Below, one piece after another: positions 53,570 to 64,000 of a stretch of 64,000 nucleotides of DNA. A program made the translations under genes and the position numbers. The notes below the pieces were generated by a model. The model had not been told where the DNA came from. It saw only the letters and a program-made list of their open reading frames with translations, and did no database searches. Source of the DNA: Poteriospumella lacustris (Eukaryota > Sar > Chrysophyceae > Chromulinales > Dinobryaceae); NCBI GenBank assembly GCA_008000375.1, contig SMOI01000103.1, positions 41,972-105,971 on the forward strand, read 5' to 3'. The stretch's first letter is position 1; every line of letters starts with the position of its first letter.

Positions 53570-54192
53570 GCTGAGGCGGAAACGGCGGCGGCGCACCGTG
53601 CCCCCGATTTCCCCCCACTCGGGCGGCGACGTGTGTTGGAACACGCCCTTAGCTCGGAAAGGGGGGCAACCCCAAGGGGCACACAGATGGCTGACCGCCG
53701 CCTGCGACGGACGTGACGACGGATGCCGCCGCCGCTTCTGGTTCTCTCTACGAGCGGTGGGGGAGGGGCGCTGGACATGGCGATCTACCTGCCTGGGGTT
53801 AATGAACGACAGAGCACATGGTCCCGCATAACAAATACAGTGCGGAGGGAAACGCCGCGAGGGCCGCGGGGGAAGCCGTCCCCACGGCACACGACGACGA
53901 CGTCAAACGTAAAACTAAAACACAACGACACACGACACACGTTTGCAAAACTCAGGATGCCACAGAGGATATACACAACACCCATCCACGACAACAAATA
54001 AAACAAAGTGAAAAAACAGACCAATCGGGGTGGGGGAGGGGGAGTGGGCCGCGTGTGTCTGTCTGTTGTCGTTTCATTTTTCGGTCAACAGCAACGACGC
54101 GACGACGACGGCACGGCACCGGACCACCCGGCGCATAACCCCCCCCTCCCCCGCGCATGGAGGGGGAGGGGGAGGGACGAGCCCTGTGCCTT
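53267..54192. other. Intergenic between convergent genes
   Basis: GC-rich with G-rich runs (53405-53490) and the CAG repeat at 53518-53568. No supported gene. Confidence 0.5.
53518..53568. repeat. (CAG)n microsatellite, about 17 units
   Basis: A pure run of CAG triplets in non-coding DNA 3' of the Hsp70 gene. Both strands stay open across it, but no gene is supported. Confidence 0.9.
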
Positions 54193-57100
54193 TTACTTGG
54201 ACGTCAGCGGCCGGAAGCCCTTCCACCACTTGGGCGCCTCGTTGTTGAACGACTGCAGATACGACAGCAGCGTCCGGCTCGGTCCGTCGCCGCCCATGCT
54301 CGGCGCCGCTTCCAGCATCATCGAATCGGCTCGTTCGAGGAACGTCTTGGCCGTGGGCCAGTCGCCGGACAGGTAATAGGAGACGCCCTCTTTGAAGACG
54401 TCGAGGAACTCCTGGTTCACGTGGTTGCGGAGCGTGAGGAGGTCGTAGTCGTTCTCGAAGACGTCCACGGTCATGTCCTGCGGCGTCAAGAACAAGATGG
54501 GCTTGTCGGTGCCGGGGATCAGGTTCACCGAGGGACGTCGATCGGGCGAGTTTTGCCCCGAGCCGTGCGGCGAGGACGACACCGACGAGCGGTCGAAGGC
54601 GGCGGCGTTGACGTTGTTCAGCTGGCCGCCGGGCGAGGCAATCGCCGATTCCAATTTCGACGCGACTTGTTGTTGCACCTTGACGAGCTCCTGTTGCGCT
54701 TGCTTCGTCGAACCCGTTGAGCCACGTTTGCCGCGTTTGCTGTCCCGAAACTCTTGTTCTTGAAACGCGTCGTAGGTGTAGATGCCGATGGGCACTTCGG
54801 AGCCTTTCACCGTCACCACGTCCAACCGCCGCATCTTCAATTGGCCTTCCAACGACATCAAATCGAAGAAATCCTGTGACGCCAACAGCGGGACGCCGTA
54901 CTGACGGGACGACGTCTCCAACCGAGCCGCCATGTTCACGTGCGGCGACAAATACGTCGCGTCGACCTTTTGAATCGATCCGACGGCGCCTTCGATCGCC
55001 CAGCCCGCGTGCAAGCCGAAGCCCATCCGTACTTTGAATTCGCTTTGTCCATTGTCCGTCAGGCGGGGCTCCACCCGGTATTTGAGAATACGACGGCTGC
55101 GGTTGATTTCCGCGATGATTTTGAGGTAGCCGATCAACGCGTGGTCGGCGAGGACGTCGACGCCGGGCACGCGGCGCAGATCGATCGTTTGGTTCCGTTT
55201 CTTCGCCAATGCGCCATCACCCTCGTTGCCCGCGGCGGAATCCCTCGTTTCAATGGAATCGGCTCGTTTGCGTCGCATACTGTCGCGGTTCGGCGAGCCC
55301 ACGAACGACTCGCGCAGCTGGTCCTTGTTGCGGCCCATGCCCACCTGTTGCAGCAACGAGCTCTCGTCGCCAATGCGCCAGACGATGACGAAGGCGTTGC
55401 CCAGGTTCTTGTTGCATTGGCCCGACCAGGTGTGGACGTTGTTGTGCACAATCTCCGCGATGGTGTTGACGAAGGTCAACACGTCGTTGGACAGTTTGCG
55501 GTTGATGTCTTCGAACTGGTGGATGTCGCAGAAGCCAAACATCGCGTAGATACGGACACCGGGCAACAACGGGTTGATGGTGGCACCCCCTCCACCGGAG
55601 GTTTGTAAATTGGCGGAAATGATACCCGCACCGGCTTCACCGAAACCGACGCGCAAGAGGCCCGTGATCTTCTCGACGGTGGATTCCAACAGTTTGATTT
55701 CGTAGTCACCGGCGGTCGCGGACTTGCTATCGCCATGGTCAAAGGAGAAATTGGCTAAGGGATTCGCGGCGACGGCTTCGACGAGGTTCATCATCCGTTC
55801 GATCGGTTTGATGACCAAGCGCTCGGCGTCGTTCGAGAAGATGACCGCGCCACCGACCATCATGATCCCGACGAAGACGGTCGTGATGATCGAGAATTCC
55901 GATTGAGAACGTAACGTTTCGTTGAGGTTGTAAATGATCTTCGTGTAGTAGATCTGGGTACCGGTCCCGGTCTGGGCGGTGTTGTTGGTGGTGTAGGTGT
56001 ACTCCAACCGCGCGGAATCGCGTACGGAGCGTAAGTTGGACGCGAAATTGATGTACGGGGCCGAGCCAAAGGTCGGGTCCATGACGAGGTACCCCAAGAA
56101 ACGATCCGTATAACTCTCTCGCAAGCCATACAACAACGATTGAATGGCAATCTCCGCCGCTTCGTTGGGGACCAGGGCCATGTTGAACTGATGCGCGACT
56201 TCGATACCGAACTCGGGACCGTAGTTGCTCGGCGAGTAGATGAGGACGGGGATGATGATCAGCAGAATGAGAATCATCACAATGACCTTCTTCGTCGTCG
56301 AGTCCGACAAACGATCGCCCAGACGGGACTGACGAGAGTTGTACAAGAGACGTTGTTTCTCCACGTCGTCGAACGAGATCGCACCCATGCGCGCCATCTC
56401 TTCCAATTCTTCCTCGTGGGCCAACCGCGCACGACGTTCGGAAGCAATGCGATACAAGCGTACGAGACGCACCAATCGTACTAATCGTACCACACGACCT
56501 GCTTGGGTGTACGAGGAACTACTCGAGGTGCTGTTGAAGCCACCGAGTCCAGCGGGTTCCGCCAAGAAAATGATATCCGGCCAGATCGACAACGTCGAGA
56601 CCACATCCAGCCACCAAAAGAACGACAACGCATAGCCTTCCATGCGCAATGGCCACCAGGAATGTACCGTCGTTTTACACCACGAGTTCCACAGAAGTTC
56701 CGCAATAAACATGAAGAAACATACCGCGTACGAAATAGAGAAATCGACGTCTGCGTAGCCCAACACGCACAAGACGAACGTTAGCACGGTTGCGCATGGA
56801 TCAGTAACAGGAATGACTTACCGACGTAACGCGTGGTCGTCAGGATCTTTATATCGTCGGCGAACAGAACGTACACCGTCAACAACATCGCAATGTCCTC
56901 CCACTACAATACACGCAAACACAGCCATTAGAGTGTGACAATGCAACGATATGAACACACACAAGCAACCATCTGGAAACGTACCGAGATGGAAAATTCG
57001 ATGGTCGCTGAATCGACTAGCCACAAGGCGTTGACTTTGATGTCCTCGTACGTGAGTCCCACCAGCTTTCGCCTCCATTTCTCGTAGAAGGGAACTTTCG

Positions 57101-57263
57101 ATGGCTTCTTCGTCTTGGCTGCACCAACGGTTGTATCAAACTCTTCATCATCACTATCATCTTCTACGGGAGGATCATCCACAATGGGAATATTGTCCAA
57201 ACTCGGACCTTCATTTAAGGGAATGACCTTTTTCTGAGAGTTCGAGGTCGGCAGAATACTCAT
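54193..57263 (-). CDS. Voltage-sensor/class III nucleotide cyclase fusion
   Basis: Three exons on the minus strand, 57263-56985, 56903-56822 and 56750-54193 (introns 81 and 71 nt; a CTAAC branch-like site lies in the second), 972 residues. Residues about 88-216 form a voltage-sensor-like four-helix unit. S4 reads RVVRLVRLVRLVRLYR, with Arg every third position. Two more transmembrane helices (about 276-294 and 405-425) flank an about 110-residue outside loop. The class III cyclase domain (about 515-785) has FCDIHQFEDI (first metal Asp), CNKNLGNAFVIVW, and HVNMAARLE with the transition-state Asn and Arg. The expected second metal Asp (GD) is Asn (GN). A TPR-like tail follows. It probably makes cAMP in response to voltage or a ligand, if active. 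The ATG at 57263 is provisional; an earlier exon may exist. Confidence 0.85.
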
Positions 57264-57965
57264 GAAGCTAGCTCCCTTTGGCAAATCGTCAAGTGGTTGC
57301 ACCTTAATTTTGAACAAATATGATACTGCAAGTAGTACAGAAGATAGGGTGTTTTACTGCAGGGAGTTGCTGTCAGGAGGACAGTGCAGACAATACGAAG
57401 GAGAAACCGAACACAAAAAAAGCGTTCACGGTAACTTTTTCGCCACAGATGAAATCACTGAATCAAACACTGATAATGCACACCAAAGCAGGAGCACTTC
57501 AATGCGAAACGAAACGATTGTTTTGCATGCGAACAACGAGCCAGCAAGAATTGATATCCGAGGTGGGTAGAGTGGATTTTGATGTCCGATTTTCACAGGT
57601 GAAAGAAACCGACACCGCCAGAGTTAAAACGGCTGCTACGACACCAAACCGCGACACCAACCGCCACCGTTCGGCAGCGGTCCCCCGTTTTGTGGAGGAA
57701 CACGTCAGGTCCCCCTTTCGGCCGATTTCCGTCGGTTCGTCGGTTCCCCCCTCGAGCACTTCTGTGCGCGCTGACAGTGCGCGAAAGAAACTCTGCCGAG
57801 GTGTGGACCTCGTGTTTCTCCTACTCGTGAGGGTATTCTCTGATGTGGCCCACTGCTTTCGAATGGTTCGATAGAAGACTCGAGTGGTGCAAATCTATAT
57901 TCCAATTCAGACTTGTCACCTTTACCTTTGCGAACTTTCATAGTTGCATTATATGACCGACAACC
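57264..57965. promoter_or_regulatory. Divergent intergenic region, probable shared promoter
   Basis: About 700 bp between the start of the leftward cyclase gene and the rightward RGS-like/PAS-like gene. An acceptor-like TACTTGCAG (minus strand, about 57331-57339) suggests that an extra first exon of the cyclase gene lies here. No convincing coding region otherwise. Confidence 0.45.
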
Positions 57966-59273
57966 ATGGGCAACGGCAGCGGTATAGTTTCCCAAAAGGC
58001 GGTGGTCCACTTCGATCCTTTCGATCCTATGGCCAATCCTATCATCACTGATCGGCTGCGCGATGCAGCTCTGGCATTTGAATCTTCCCCACAGCTTCGC
58101 GCTACGTTTGTGGACTACTTGCAAACTGGCACCTGGATTGACACGTTCGTGCGCAAGAATAAGAACTTTTCGATTCTAAATCCTGAGTTGCTTTCCTATC
58201 TCAGTGACACAGTGCCTCAGGATTCCACTGAAGCCAGTTCCACCTCCAAGCCTGTGGATATGGTGCAAATCTTCGGAGGCAAAGATCGAATTCATTCCAT
58301 TCTGGTGGCGGCAGCATTCCCGATCTTCCTCGCATCGCCTGAGTTCAAGTTGTGGTTTGCTCCTACGACCAACGAGAGAAGGCTCAGGAATGTTTTTGCA
58401 CGCAATCCTTTCACGAGTAGCCCCACGAGTCGCTATCGATTTCGGGGAAAGAGTGAAGACTACAGCGCCGATGCAGATGAAGAGACGTCGAATCGTACTC
58501 GTGATGACGACGCAGAATCCGTGATCAGTTCTGAAGTCTCAGGCTCCTCCAAAAGCAGCAGCGAACGCACTACTGTACCTCGATGTGTGTCTTCCGCTCG
58601 AGGAGAGAACCGTCACATCTCGCTCCAGGGAACAAAAGAAGAGTGTCGATTTCGCTTTCGCTCGTTGGTGAAACAATCGTTGGCGATGATGAACTCCGTG
58701 GAACTGGATCGGATGCTGGCGAATGCGACCAATGAATGGTTGGGTGACATTTTGCTCTTCGTGGAAACCTTACCCGTGGCGGTGACTGTCGCCAAGGCAC
58801 ATGCACATCCTTTGTCTCGCGCGCGAAAGTCCTTCCCGTTGTTCTATTGCAACCGCAAGTATTCGCAGTTGACCGACTTCGCCCTGCATGAGATCGTTGA
58901 TCAACCTCACATCTATGGATTGTTTTTCGAGGACTGCGGTGCGAATCGAATGAGTATGCACGACGTGGTGATGAAGGGAAATGTGTTTCATGGCGTTGCG
59001 AATCAAATGCGCAAAGAAAGCGACACGTTCCGGTCGTTGTCGTTGATGAAAGGGGTTCGCAGTGATCCTTTTGATGTCTCCCCCGTGTATCCTCATCACG
59101 CGCCCACCTTGGCTTCTTCCTTGAGCTCGCCTGCTATTGACGAGACCGAGTACATCATATCGATTCATGATAATTTGCAACGACTCAGGCCCCAAATGTT
59201 GTCTGAGTCGCTTCAGGAAGAGATGTACGCACTCAATCATCTCCTGAATTTGTTGCCTTGTCTATTCGAATGA
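57966..59273 (+). CDS. RGS-like plus PAS/LOV-like signalling protein
   Basis: A 435-residue single-exon protein. The N-terminus MGNGSGIVSQ fits N-myristoylation (Gly2, small residues at 5-6), implying membrane attachment. Residues about 30-135 look like a divergent RGS helical bundle (SPQLRATFVDYLQTGTWIDT, then LASPEFKLWF). After a Ser/acidic linker and a helical part (LLFVETLPVAVTVAKAH), residues about 285-325 resemble a PAS/LOV core: FPLFYCNRKYSQLTDFALHE. The LOV photo-cysteine motif (GxNCRFLQ) is replaced by VDQPHIYGLFFED, so flavin photochemistry is unlikely. RGS proteins speed GTP hydrolysis by G-alpha. With two G-beta genes and a divergent cyclase gene in the same window, a G-protein signalling role is a reasonable inference. 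Family calls are by eye. Confidence 0.65.
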   Translation: MGNGSGIVSQKAVVHFDPFDPMANPIITDRLRDAALAFESSPQLRATFVDYLQTGTWIDTFVRKNKNFSILNPELLSYLSDTVPQDSTEASSTSKPVDMVQIFGGKDRIHSILVAAAFPIFLASPEFKLWFAPTTNERRLRNVFARNPFTSSPTSRYRFRGKSEDYSADADEETSNRTRDDDAESVISSEVSGSSKSSSERTTVPRCVSSARGENRHISLQGTKEECRFRFRSLVKQSLAMMNSVELDRMLANATNEWLGDILLFVETLPVAVTVAKAHAHPLSRARKSFPLFYCNRKYSQLTDFALHEIVDQPHIYGLFFEDCGANRMSMHDVVMKGNVFHGVANQMRKESDTFRSLSLMKGVRSDPFDVSPVYPHHAPTLASSLSSPAIDETEYIISIHDNLQRLRPQMLSESLQEEMYALNHLLNLLPCLFE

Positions 59274-61009
59274 ACGAGTATCGCACGTTGCTCATACTGT
59301 GTCCATTCGTCTCCAGTACTCGATTGCCCCCTCTTCTCCCATCCACCTCCGATTCGTTATCAATAGTCATGTGGGTGGGACGTCATGCAGAGGAGCTTCT
59401 CTAAGCACGCCCTTGGGTACTTCAATGCGACTCCTCCCCTCCCCCCTCCTCCGCCCATGCGTAGCGCACCGTTCCGTCTTACGCCTTGTGCTACTTCATG
59501 CGACGGGGTGGTTCGTTTCGTATCGTTTTGTGTGTGTCTGTTTCACCGATCATTTTCCTTGGATACATGCCGCACGTTGTCGTGCGTGATCTTTTCGTGA
59601 TTTTCTTTGTCTCCGGGAGCATCCTCAATCTGATATCGTTTGCTCTCTTCTCTTCTCCTCAGCGTTTGTCATGCGCGAACTGAGAATGTCTTTGCTGGAT
59701 TCTCTATTTCTTGCTTGTCTGGTGGCTTGTCTGGCGTACAGCTGTCTCCTATCGTCCCTTCGCCCCTCCCCCTCCATCACCACTGACTGATTCCAATGCG
59801 CGTACATGATCACCGCGACTTTCGCCCCATTCGTTGTGAGTCTTCACCCCACCCCCTCCTCTACCTCCCGTGCGCTTCCACCTAGTCCCTTCAGTGAGGT
59901 TTACTTGCTGTCCTAACGTTCATTGATCGCCATTCTCTCCATCGCCAAGGAGATAATGGTGGTATTGCAATGGACCTGGAAGAACGGTCTCGTGTTGTTT
60001 CTTTCTTTCTCATTCTGCGATCGCTTCTCTATTGAACAGTGTTTTCTGTTACATTCGTTATTGATGTCGGACGGATGACGGTTCGCCGCTCGTTCATCCG
60101 ACATATTCTCATGCCTCCACATTCGTTGTTCTGTCTTTTTCTGTTGTCGGAGACTGATTTTTATTTGCTTTAGAGTTTGCGCTACATCACCCACCGCCAC
60201 TGCATTCTTTGTCATCGACAGACCTGTCCAGAATTGAAATAGTCTATTTGTTGTGGTTGTGGTTGTTCGGAAGTCGGACTTCCACGTACATTCTACGACT
60301 TTCTGATGGATTGCATTTGTTAGTTTTTGATTTTGGATTCGATTTGCTTTTGAATTGTGAATTGCAGCGTTGATTTGGTAGAACTGGCTACCTCGATGAA
60401 TACATAGGTTAGTTGTAAGATACGTGCATCTGTTGTTTGGGATAAAATTTGTGTTGAAACTTGTTGTGTCGCAAACAGTACCCGCGTGTACAGATGTACT
60501 GTCTGTCTGCTATGAGCTGCTACTGTCTTCGATTCCCTATTATGGTGCTGTTGTTTCGGTTTTGTTTTTGTGGATATCTTTCCCCCGCGTGTACTGTGTG
60601 CGGGGAGCGGACGGGGACTGTCCCTTGTCTGTCATCAGTGTACATACATAATATGTCAAACACAATGAGGCCTGGCTTGCCTGTCTCTTGTTCTTCCTCT
60701 CGTCCTTCGCGGCTCTTGCTGTTCTGTCTCTGTCTATACTTTACCCCTCCCAATGCTTCTCGCATCCCTTCCTCCTCCGTCTTGCCAAAACAATCGCTTC
60801 TTCGAGTGTTTTGCTCTCGGCGAACTCTCTTTCATTGTCCGTTAGCTTCAACAACGTTCACGGGACTCTGCCTGTTAGTAGTATACGATACTCTGCCTCT
60901 CCCCCCCCTTCACAAATTTATTCTTTTTCGTCGTCTGTGGCCATCTGATCATCGGAAGTGCCGTCGTGGAGGTTTGATGGCGCGTTGCCTGTGTGGCAAG
61001 GGTTTTGTA
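59274..61009. other. Long intergenic, T/C-rich
   Basis: About 1.7 kb of pyrimidine-rich sequence 3' of the RGS-like gene. The longest open frame (60461-61159, plus) is rich in Cys, Ser and Leu through composition and shows no domain. No gene supported. Confidence 0.45.
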
Positions 61010-61721
61010 GTTGTGTCATGCGCGAGCCTTGAGTCTACCTGCGCCGCGCTATTCTTTCGTCGTCCCCAGTCGTTGGGAGGCACAGTCACGAATGCGTCAT
61101 CACCCCCACACGTCAGACAGACACTCATTTTCCCACGATGTAAATCAGTCGCGCGATAGCTCCGCTGTCTGCGAGTTAATCAATCACCGTTCGCAAGTTT
61201 TTCTGTCTCGTCTCCTTCTCGCAACGCAATAGATACCCAGTGGAAAGTTGATAGGAATGGAAGTGTATAGGTGAGTGATGGTGAATGATGGGACCCAGTG
61301 CGGGTCCTAAGGTAAACATGAAAGATGAGATGTGTTGACAAACACAGGGAGTCCAACCACCTCAAGAGCTGGTGCAGGCGTTCTTGTTTGGTCTTTGGTC
61401 TTGGGAGACGTCTTTTGCTCACGATTTCCAAATGTGGTCATTTTACATATTGGCCTTCAGTAGTATCTACCGGTAACATCTACCGGTACCTATCTAGAGT
61501 ACTTTGGAAACGCGCACCCTCGATGACTGTATTTGTATGCTCATCATCGAGGGTGGTGGCAACCGACATACCACCGACAATAGTTCCAGAAACTCAATCA
61601 TCCCCTGGACTAACACCAGAGCTCAATGATCGATTATTTATAGTATGCAGTTACACCCATCGCTCCGACGTTCCACTTCACCACGAACAACCACTTGCCA
61701 TGGACGGCATCAGTGACGGTT

Positions 61722-62598
61722 TCAACGTGGGCTGGGGCGAGGGAGAGAAGACGGGGCTGTTCTTCCATAGCTGTGCCCTGCACTGGAAACTCCGGGGATA
61801 GCACGAGCCCCACTCGATCGGTCAGCGGATGGCGATTCGGACGGAGGTGAGTCCGAGAGGGGGGCGGCTCTTACAATTGAGCCCGATACATGAGGTTGTA
61901 CACCAGAAGGTACACCAGAAGCAACTTCAAGTGGCGGGGATGTTGAAGCTGAACCAAAACTTATATGGGAGCTATTCAAGTTGTCTTCTCCCTCTGAACC
62001 CGACACTTCGTCACGTTCGTGTGGTGCTCCTCTTCGCTGATGGGCTTCCGAGCCGGCAGGAGAGAGGCGACGAAGAACCTCATCCAGTTTCTTGTCGACC
62101 CCATCGATTCGTGAGTGGACCTTCTGAAACTCCGTATTCACCTTCTGAAACTCCGTATTCACCTTCTGAAACTCCGTATTCACTTTCTTCTCCAGGGCGG
62201 TTACCCGCTTGGCGAGATCTTGCACTCGGATGAAGAAGCCACGAAGGCAGCAGTCATCCAAGTTAAACTTATGTAACTGTGAGATCTGCTGCCCCGATGC
62301 CATCACCAAATCTTGATAGCTCATGAAGAGCCGTGTGGCGCCGCCAAGCGCCGACTGTAGCTGAGGGTTGCCGACTTCTATTTCTAACTTCTGGCAGACC
62401 CACGCCACGAAGTCCGGAGAGGCTACCACGTGACCTTCCTCCGGGGGGGATGATTTCCCTTGTTTCCAGGTCGTTGCATGCCTCGATGAGTAGCTGCTTG
62501 AGCTGCTGTTGCATTTGCGTTAAGTCTTCAGCCTCAACAAAAACGGTGATCTCACCATTTTCGAGCCATCGTTGAAACGATTGTTCAACGTTGTTCAT
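61722..62598 (-). pseudogene. Coiled-coil protein gene of the tandem array, frameshifted
   Basis: Starts at ATG 62598 (NNVEQSFQRWLENGEITVF) and reads for about 51 codons. A 7-base C run on the coding strand (62443-62449) then throws the frame. Reading continues one frame over with VASPDFVAWVCQKLEIEVG to the stop at 61722. Removing one C would rejoin the frames, so this is a frameshift or a homopolymer sequencing error. The joined product would be about 290 residues: a helical N-terminal domain, a coiled coil (RVTALEKKV) with the phrase FQKVNTE tandemly repeated three times, and a Ser/Pro-rich tail. No family recognised. A shorter damaged copy lies at 63165-63496. Confidence 0.7.
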
Positions 62599-63164
62599 AG
62601 TTGCGAATGCGATGTTCTTTGTTTATCTCCTTCTTCAAAACCAATTGAATTGTGATATTGTCATTCAAACAGTGTCGCCGCCTTCTTTGCTTCATCAGTC
62701 AAAGTGAGGAGACCTTGGACCCATGGTGTGCACATTTCCGACGGACTTTCACACCCAGAGTCCCAGCCATCTCAATACTCAATATCTGGTGCATGCGTCC
62801 TTCTTTGATCTTTGATGTCACATTGACGACTTCTGCCCACGATTTCCACATGTAGTCATTTTAAATATTACCTTCTACCGGTAACATCTACCGGTATCTA
62901 TCTAGAGTATACAACATGATTGAATATCTATTTCGACGTTGAGAGAGGAATGTTGCAAACGCGCACCATCGATGACTGTATTTGCTAGCTCATCATCGAA
63001 GGTGGTGGCAACCGACATACCTACCACCGACGACAGGGTGCCAGAAGCTCAAGCATCCCCTGGACGAACACCAGAGCTCAATGATCGATTATTTACAGTA
63101 TGCATTTGCACCATCGCTCCGACGTTACACTTTACCACGAACGATTACTTGCCATCGACGACAT

Positions 63165-63496
63165 CGGTGATGGTTTTAACGCGGGTTGGGGCGAGGAAGA
63201 GAAGACAAGGATGTTCTTCCACGGCCGCGTCTTGTATTAGAAGCTCTTGCACCGACGATCGCACGAGCTACTCTAGACACCAATCGATCGGTCAACCAAA
63301 TCTTGATAGCTCATGAGGAGCCGTGTGGCGCCGCCAAGCGCCGACTGTATGTGAGGGCGGTCGACTTCTATTGTTAACGTCTGGCAGACCCACGCCACGA
63401 AGTCCGGAGAGGCTGCCATGTGTGAGTAGCCTCAACAAAAACGGTGATCGCACCATTTTCGAGCCATCGTTGAAACGATAGTTCAACATCGTTCAT
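63165..63496 (-). pseudogene. Second, internally deleted copy of the coiled-coil gene
   Basis: Begins with ATG at 63496 and NDVELSFQRWLENGAITVF, close to the copy at 62598. A deletion after FVEA removes about 90 bp, and a second deletion near 63296 (GATCGGTC joined to AACCAAATC) removes the coiled coil and most of the Ser-rich tail, about 0.5 kb. The remaining 3' part (63165-63240) still matches 61722-61800. No intact frame remains. Confidence 0.75.
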
Positions 63497-64000
63497 AGTT
63501 TGTTTTATCGTCTTCTTCAAAACCAATTGGAATGTGATACTAACATCCCGCATTTCATTCAAACAATATCGCCACCTTCTTTGATTGATCAGTCAAATGA
63601 GGAGTGAGGAGTGTGAACCAAGAAAACTGAAAAATATGAAGAGACCTTGGTTCTTGCATCCGTCCCAGACCCACCTGCGCCGCGCTATTCTTTCGTCGAC
63701 CCCAGTCGTAGTCACGACTGCACCATCACTCCCATACGTCAGACTCTCTTCCCAAGATGTAAATCAGTCGCGCATAGCTCTGCTGTCCGCGAGTTCTTCA
63801 ATCATCTTACTGTTTTTCTCTCTCGTCTCCTTCTCGCAACGCAATAGGTTACTGCCCAGTAGAATGTTGATATGGGTGAAAGTGTCATATATATGATGCA
63901 TACTAGTATATGTGAAGGTGAATGATGGGACCCGGTAAGGGTGCAAAGATAAATTTGGAATGAGTTGTGTTGACAAACACAGCGTGTCCAAAGGGCGGAA

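Larger units (their letters stand above)
61010..64000. repeat. Decaying tandem array, at least three units
   Basis: Direct repeats of a unit of about 1.4-1.7 kb. Block X (CTGCGCCGCGCTATTCTTTC, then GATGTAAATCAGTCGCG and CTTCTCGCAACGCAATAG) occurs at about 61038-61232 and 63676-63846. The next block (GTGAATGATGGGACC, then TGTTGACAAACACAG) occurs at about 61280 and 63912. Block Y (CATCTACCGGTA, CAGAGCTCAATGATCGATTA, and a coiled-coil gene) occurs at about 61477-62600 and 62886-63500. TCATTCAAACA then GAGACCTTGG closes each unit (62662 and 63555). Unit 2 lacks block X and unit 3 runs off the window. Confidence 0.85.

Noticed and set aside
53392-53716. Poly-Ser or poly-Ala open frames over the CAG repeat
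   Set aside because: Microsatellite in non-coding sequence; no flanking conserved coding signal.
60461-61159. 232-codon frame, plus strand
   Set aside because: Cys/Ser/Leu-rich translation of pyrimidine-rich DNA, no domain, and it runs into the repeat array.
1-64000. CRISPR arrays, bacterial operons, rRNA or tRNA genes
   Set aside because: No regularly spaced direct repeats of CRISPR type, no ribosomal sequence, and no convincing tRNA cloverleaf was noticed by eye. A tRNAscan run would be needed to exclude tRNAs.

Overview
The window is nuclear DNA of a microbial eukaryote. Genes are split by short GT-AG introns (55-97 nt, about 15 can be placed exactly), there are no operons, and several genes belong to purely eukaryotic machines: a SNAPc1-like snRNA-transcription factor, the spliceosomal U2 A' protein, the nuclear actin-related protein ARP4, and heterotrimeric G-protein beta. 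A secreted protein with PSxQP repeats and a family of BspA-like (DUF285) proteins point to a stramenopile (chrysophyte-like or another heterotrophic or mixotrophic heterokont). That placement is inference. TGA, TAA and TAG are all used as stops.

Layout. 0-9.5 kb: a BspA-like gene, a secreted GH25 lysozyme, a small secreted protein, a SNAPc1-like gene, a short-chain dehydrogenase and a DUF4241-like gene. 9.5-20.5 kb: a GC-rich palindrome, ARP4 (two exons) followed by an inverted broken copy of its 3' end, a ROK sugar kinase, an O-methyltransferase, two tandem BspA-like genes in a segmental duplication, and a PTGR-type reductase. 20.5-34 kb: a broken secreted beta-propeller/PSxQP gene, U2 A' (five exons), a 2003-residue coiled-coil/NPF/PAS-like protein and an LRR protein. 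34.4-38.1 kb: a large inverted duplication carrying two identical, convergent G-beta genes. 38.5-46 kb: one very GC-rich gene for a 2481-residue protein of unknown function. 46.8-53.3 kb: a PAP2 phosphatase, a YqgF/RuvX-type nuclease, a truncated BspA-like gene, a PD-(D/E)XK-like protein and a membrane-anchored Hsp70. 54-59.3 kb: a voltage-sensor/class III cyclase fusion, divergently arranged with an RGS-like/PAS-like protein. 61-64 kb: a decaying tandem array of a coiled-coil gene family.

Themes. Signalling genes are prominent (two G-beta genes, an RGS-like/PAS-like protein head-to-head with a voltage-sensor cyclase). The window is also rich in recent rearrangement: inverted duplication, tandem duplication with loss of a start codon, an inverted pseudogene fragment, a tandem array with frameshift and internal deletions, and homopolymer C/G tracts near several of these junctions. 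All family assignments come from reading motifs by eye; no database search was run.
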